Of a stretch of DNA of 64,000 nt, positions 62,452 through 64,000 are shown in pieces. The notes beneath the pieces are model-generated. The model was given only the letters and a program-made list of their open reading frames with translations, did no database searches and had not been told where the DNA came from. Both the position numbers and the translations under genes were made by a program. Numbering within the stretch: the first letter of the stretch is position 1; the number at the start of each line of letters is the position of its first letter. This stretch comes from an uncultured Desulfobacter sp. (GTDB lineage Bacteria; Desulfobacterota; Desulfobacteria; Desulfobacterales; Desulfobacteraceae): contig NZ_OY762614.1 of NCBI RefSeq assembly GCF_963666145.1, positions 1,540,501 through 1,604,500 of the forward strand. Reading direction: 5' to 3'.

Positions 62452-63374
62452 CGGGACAATGCCTCCAGTTTGGCGCAGGGTTCGGACTGAGCATCCTGAC
62501 AGGATATCCATCCCTCCCTGCCGGCCGCAGTCGCTTGGGTCATGTATGAGGTTTCAATTTCAGGGATGCCGGCATACACCTCTCCCAGCGGCGCAAAGCC
62601 GATTCCCCGCTGTGTAGCTTTGTTCAAAAAATCATCGAACAGGTCCAGACAGAGGATGCCCTCCACCTCGGCATGGATGGTCAGCACGTTAAACCGACCG
62701 GGCTGAATCAGGCTCAAGAGATGATCGTTATAGGTTGCCGGCGTGCATTGCCGGCCCACCAGTTCATCATAGGTCGGCAGGGTGATCGGGACCTGGGGGT
62801 GGCGGTAGCTGTGCCCGTCTATGACCGGATAAAAGGGAGCGGTCCCCCGGCAGTCGGACTCAAACCGAAAAGGAAACTGTTCCAGGGCGGACATTGCCTG
62901 TGGGGTGACCTTCCAGGCCGGAGCGGCAAAACAGTCCGGAGCCCTGCCGATAACCATTTCCAGCATCTCATACCCCTTGCGGATCTCCTTTGCAACGGCG
63001 GCGGTGTCCAGGTTTTCAATGCGGCTCTGCCAGCGGTGGTGGTCCCAGGCATGGAGTCCCACCTCATGGCCCTCTTTTGCAGCACGGCGCATGGGTTCAG
63101 GGCTTTTTTCACCGATGACGGGTCCGGGCCACAGGGTGCCTTTAAGCAGGATGTCCCATCCGTAGAGACCGGCAGCCTTTGTCCTGAACATTTTCACCAG
63201 AAAAGCCGGCCGCACCAGCCGCCAGAGATGGCGACCCATATTGTCCGGTCCCACCGAGAAAAAAAAGGTACCCCGGACCTGATGGCGCGCCATCAGGTCC
63301 AGCAGCGCCGGAACCCCTTTGCGGGTGCCGCGCAGGGTATCCACATCTATCCTCAAGCCGACTCGGGTCATCAT
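62448..63374 (-). CDS. arnD: ArnD-type deformylase
   Basis: The 308-residue polysaccharide-deacetylase-fold protein closely follows ArnD: RVGLRIDVDTLRGTRKGVP, FFFSVGPDNMGRHLWRLV, LYGWDILLKGT, HEVGLHAWDHHRWQSR with the metal-binding His pair, FESDCRGTAPF and TIHAEVEG. It removes the formyl group from 4-formamido-arabinosyl-undecaprenyl phosphate, an obligatory step before flipping. Two adjacent ATG codons (63374, 63371) are possible. It overlaps the arnA stop and the arnT start. Confidence 0.94.
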   Translation of the reverse strand: MMTRVGLRIDVDTLRGTRKGVPALLDLMARHQVRGTFFFSVGPDNMGRHLWRLVRPAFLVKMFRTKAAGLYGWDILLKGTLWPGPVIGEKSPEPMRRAAKEGHEVGLHAWDHHRWQSRIENLDTAAVAKEIRKGYEMLEMVIGRAPDCFAAPAWKVTPQAMSALEQFPFRFESDCRGTAPFYPVIDGHSYRHPQVPITLPTYDELVGRQCTPATYNDHLLSLIQPGRFNVLTIHAEVEGILCLDLFDDFLNKATQRGIGFAPLGEVYAGIPEIETSYMTQATAAGREGWISCQDAQSEPCAKLEALSR

Positions 63375-64000
63375 CCTTGGGTTTCCACGATAGCCACAGA
63401 GTCAAGGAAGTAATCCAAAGTCTCTGCCACGGATTGTTCAAAGGGGACCGTTGGGGTCCATCCCAGTATTTTTTGGGATAATCGAATGGATGGACGCCGA
63501 TGCTGGACATCCTGGTAGCCGGCCCCATAATAGGTCCGGGCTTCGATGCATTCTGTGCCGCTGTCCGGCGGGAACTGGGACCTTTGCGGATGTGCAGCGA
63601 ATTTTTCTCTAAGAATGTCAGCAAGGTCGGCCATGCTGTATTCATTATCCGGATTGCCGATATTGAAAATCCGGCCGTTGCATTGGCCGTCTTTATCTTC
63701 AATGATTTTAAACAGGCATTCCACTCCGTCCCTGTAATCGGTGAAGCAGCGTTTCTGTTGTCCCCCGTCCACCAGACGGATGGGGGAACCTTCCACCAGG
63801 TTTAAGATAAATTGAGTTATCACCCTGGAACTGCCGATTCTGGCAGATTTGAGAGAATCCAGTTTGGGACCGACCCAGTTAAAGGGCCGGAAAATGGTAA
63901 AGGGCAGCCCCTGGGTTTTTCCATAGGCCCAGATGACCCGGTCCAGCATCTGCTTGCTGCAGGAGTAGATCCAGCGCTGCTTATGGATGGGACCCAGGAC
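63371..64000 (-). CDS. arnA: ArnA C-terminal-domain-like UDP-glucuronate decarboxylase (N-terminus beyond window)
   Basis: The last 209 codons of an SDR-type extended dehydrogenase are visible: YSCSKQML with catalytic Tyr and Lys, FTIFRPFNWVGPKLDSL, GGQQKRCFTDYRDGVECL and IFNIGNPDNEYSMADLADIL, which match the oxidative decarboxylase half of ArnA. That half turns UDP-glucuronate into UDP-4-keto-arabinose. The N-terminal formyltransferase half, if present, lies outside the window. It overlaps arnD by four bases. Confidence 0.9.
   Translation of the reverse strand, partial: VLGPIHKQRWIYSCSKQMLDRVIWAYGKTQGLPFTIFRPFNWVGPKLDSLKSARIGSSRVITQFILNLVEGSPIRLVDGGQQKRCFTDYRDGVECLFKIIEDKDGQCNGRIFNIGNPDNEYSMADLADILREKFAAHPQRSQFPPDSGTECIEARTYYGAGYQDVQHRRPSIRLSQKILGWTPTVPFEQSVAETLDYFLDSVAIVETQG

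Overview
The window looks like the chromosome of a mesophilic, Gram-negative, strictly anaerobic desulfobacterial (Desulfobacterales-type, formerly deltaproteobacterial) sulfate reducer or close relative. The best clues are a non-decarboxylating-type glutaryl-CoA dehydrogenase encoded with a biotin-dependent, sodium-pumping-type glutaconyl-CoA decarboxylase (known from Desulfococcus), an ATP-grasp/amphi-Trp/HprK-like kinase operon typical of these bacteria, a selenoprotein with its own SECIS-like hairpin, and outer-membrane functions (TolC, lipoproteins, lipid A modification). I see no phage, plasmid, insertion sequence, rRNA or CRISPR array. There is one tRNA.

Layout. 1-2.5 kb: truncated 5'-nucleotidase and polyphosphate:AMP phosphotransferase. 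2.7-9.0 kb: TetR regulator with a palindromic operator, then a TolC/adaptor/RND efflux operon. 9.0-11.4 kb: molybdate/tungstate-type ABC importer with an operator-like inverted repeat over its promoter. 11.5-14.1 kb: a UspA-receiver-UspA fusion and a lone short flagellin with a sigma-28 promoter. 14.1-17.6 kb: transglutaminase-like protein plus circularly permuted ATP-grasp/alpha-E protein, the latter with an apparent frameshift. 18.1-23.4 kb: CBS protein and the glutaryl-CoA to crotonyl-CoA module (gdh, tRNA-Ser, gcdC, gcdA, a 52-residue membrane subunit missed by size cut-offs, gcdB). 23.4-25.8 kb: a decaying stretch with triplet repeats, a Nudix remnant, a frameshifted PEP-CTERM cysteine-protease-like gene and a doubly frameshifted response regulator, whose kinase is intact. 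27.4-32.6 kb: GAK-type operon (PHP-like protein, amphi-Trp protein, PhoU-like/APH-like kinase, a 45-residue coupled ORF, ATP-grasp, HprK-like kinase). 32.8-38.1 kb: FecBCD-type ABC importer, then DUF1611 and dipeptide-epimerase genes. 38.3-42.5 kb: MTA/SAH deaminase-type amidohydrolase, a purple-acid-phosphatase-like lipoprotein, a VOC-like protein, a small lipoprotein. 42.8-43.1 kb: a rhodanese with two in-frame UGA codons in the active site. 43.2-64 kb: an envelope-remodelling island.

That last region holds together functionally: diacylglycerol kinase, a GH38/57-like exported protein, an LtaS/OpgB-type phosphoglycerol (or phosphoethanolamine) transferase, an OmpR/QseC-like two-component system, two DedA proteins (one fused to a PAP2 phosphatase), an undecaprenyl-diphosphatase, a PepSY protein, a second related sensor kinase, and an arn operon (arnA C-terminal domain, arnD, arnT, arnE-like) for aminoarabinose addition to lipid A. 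Phospholipid headgroup transfer makes diacylglycerol, which DgkA recycles; Arn and undecaprenyl recycling share the same lipid carrier. The likely purpose is charge remodelling and resistance to cationic peptides.

The most interesting single locus is the UGU rhodanese (42758-43075), because a normal gene caller stops at the first UGA and loses the catalytic half.
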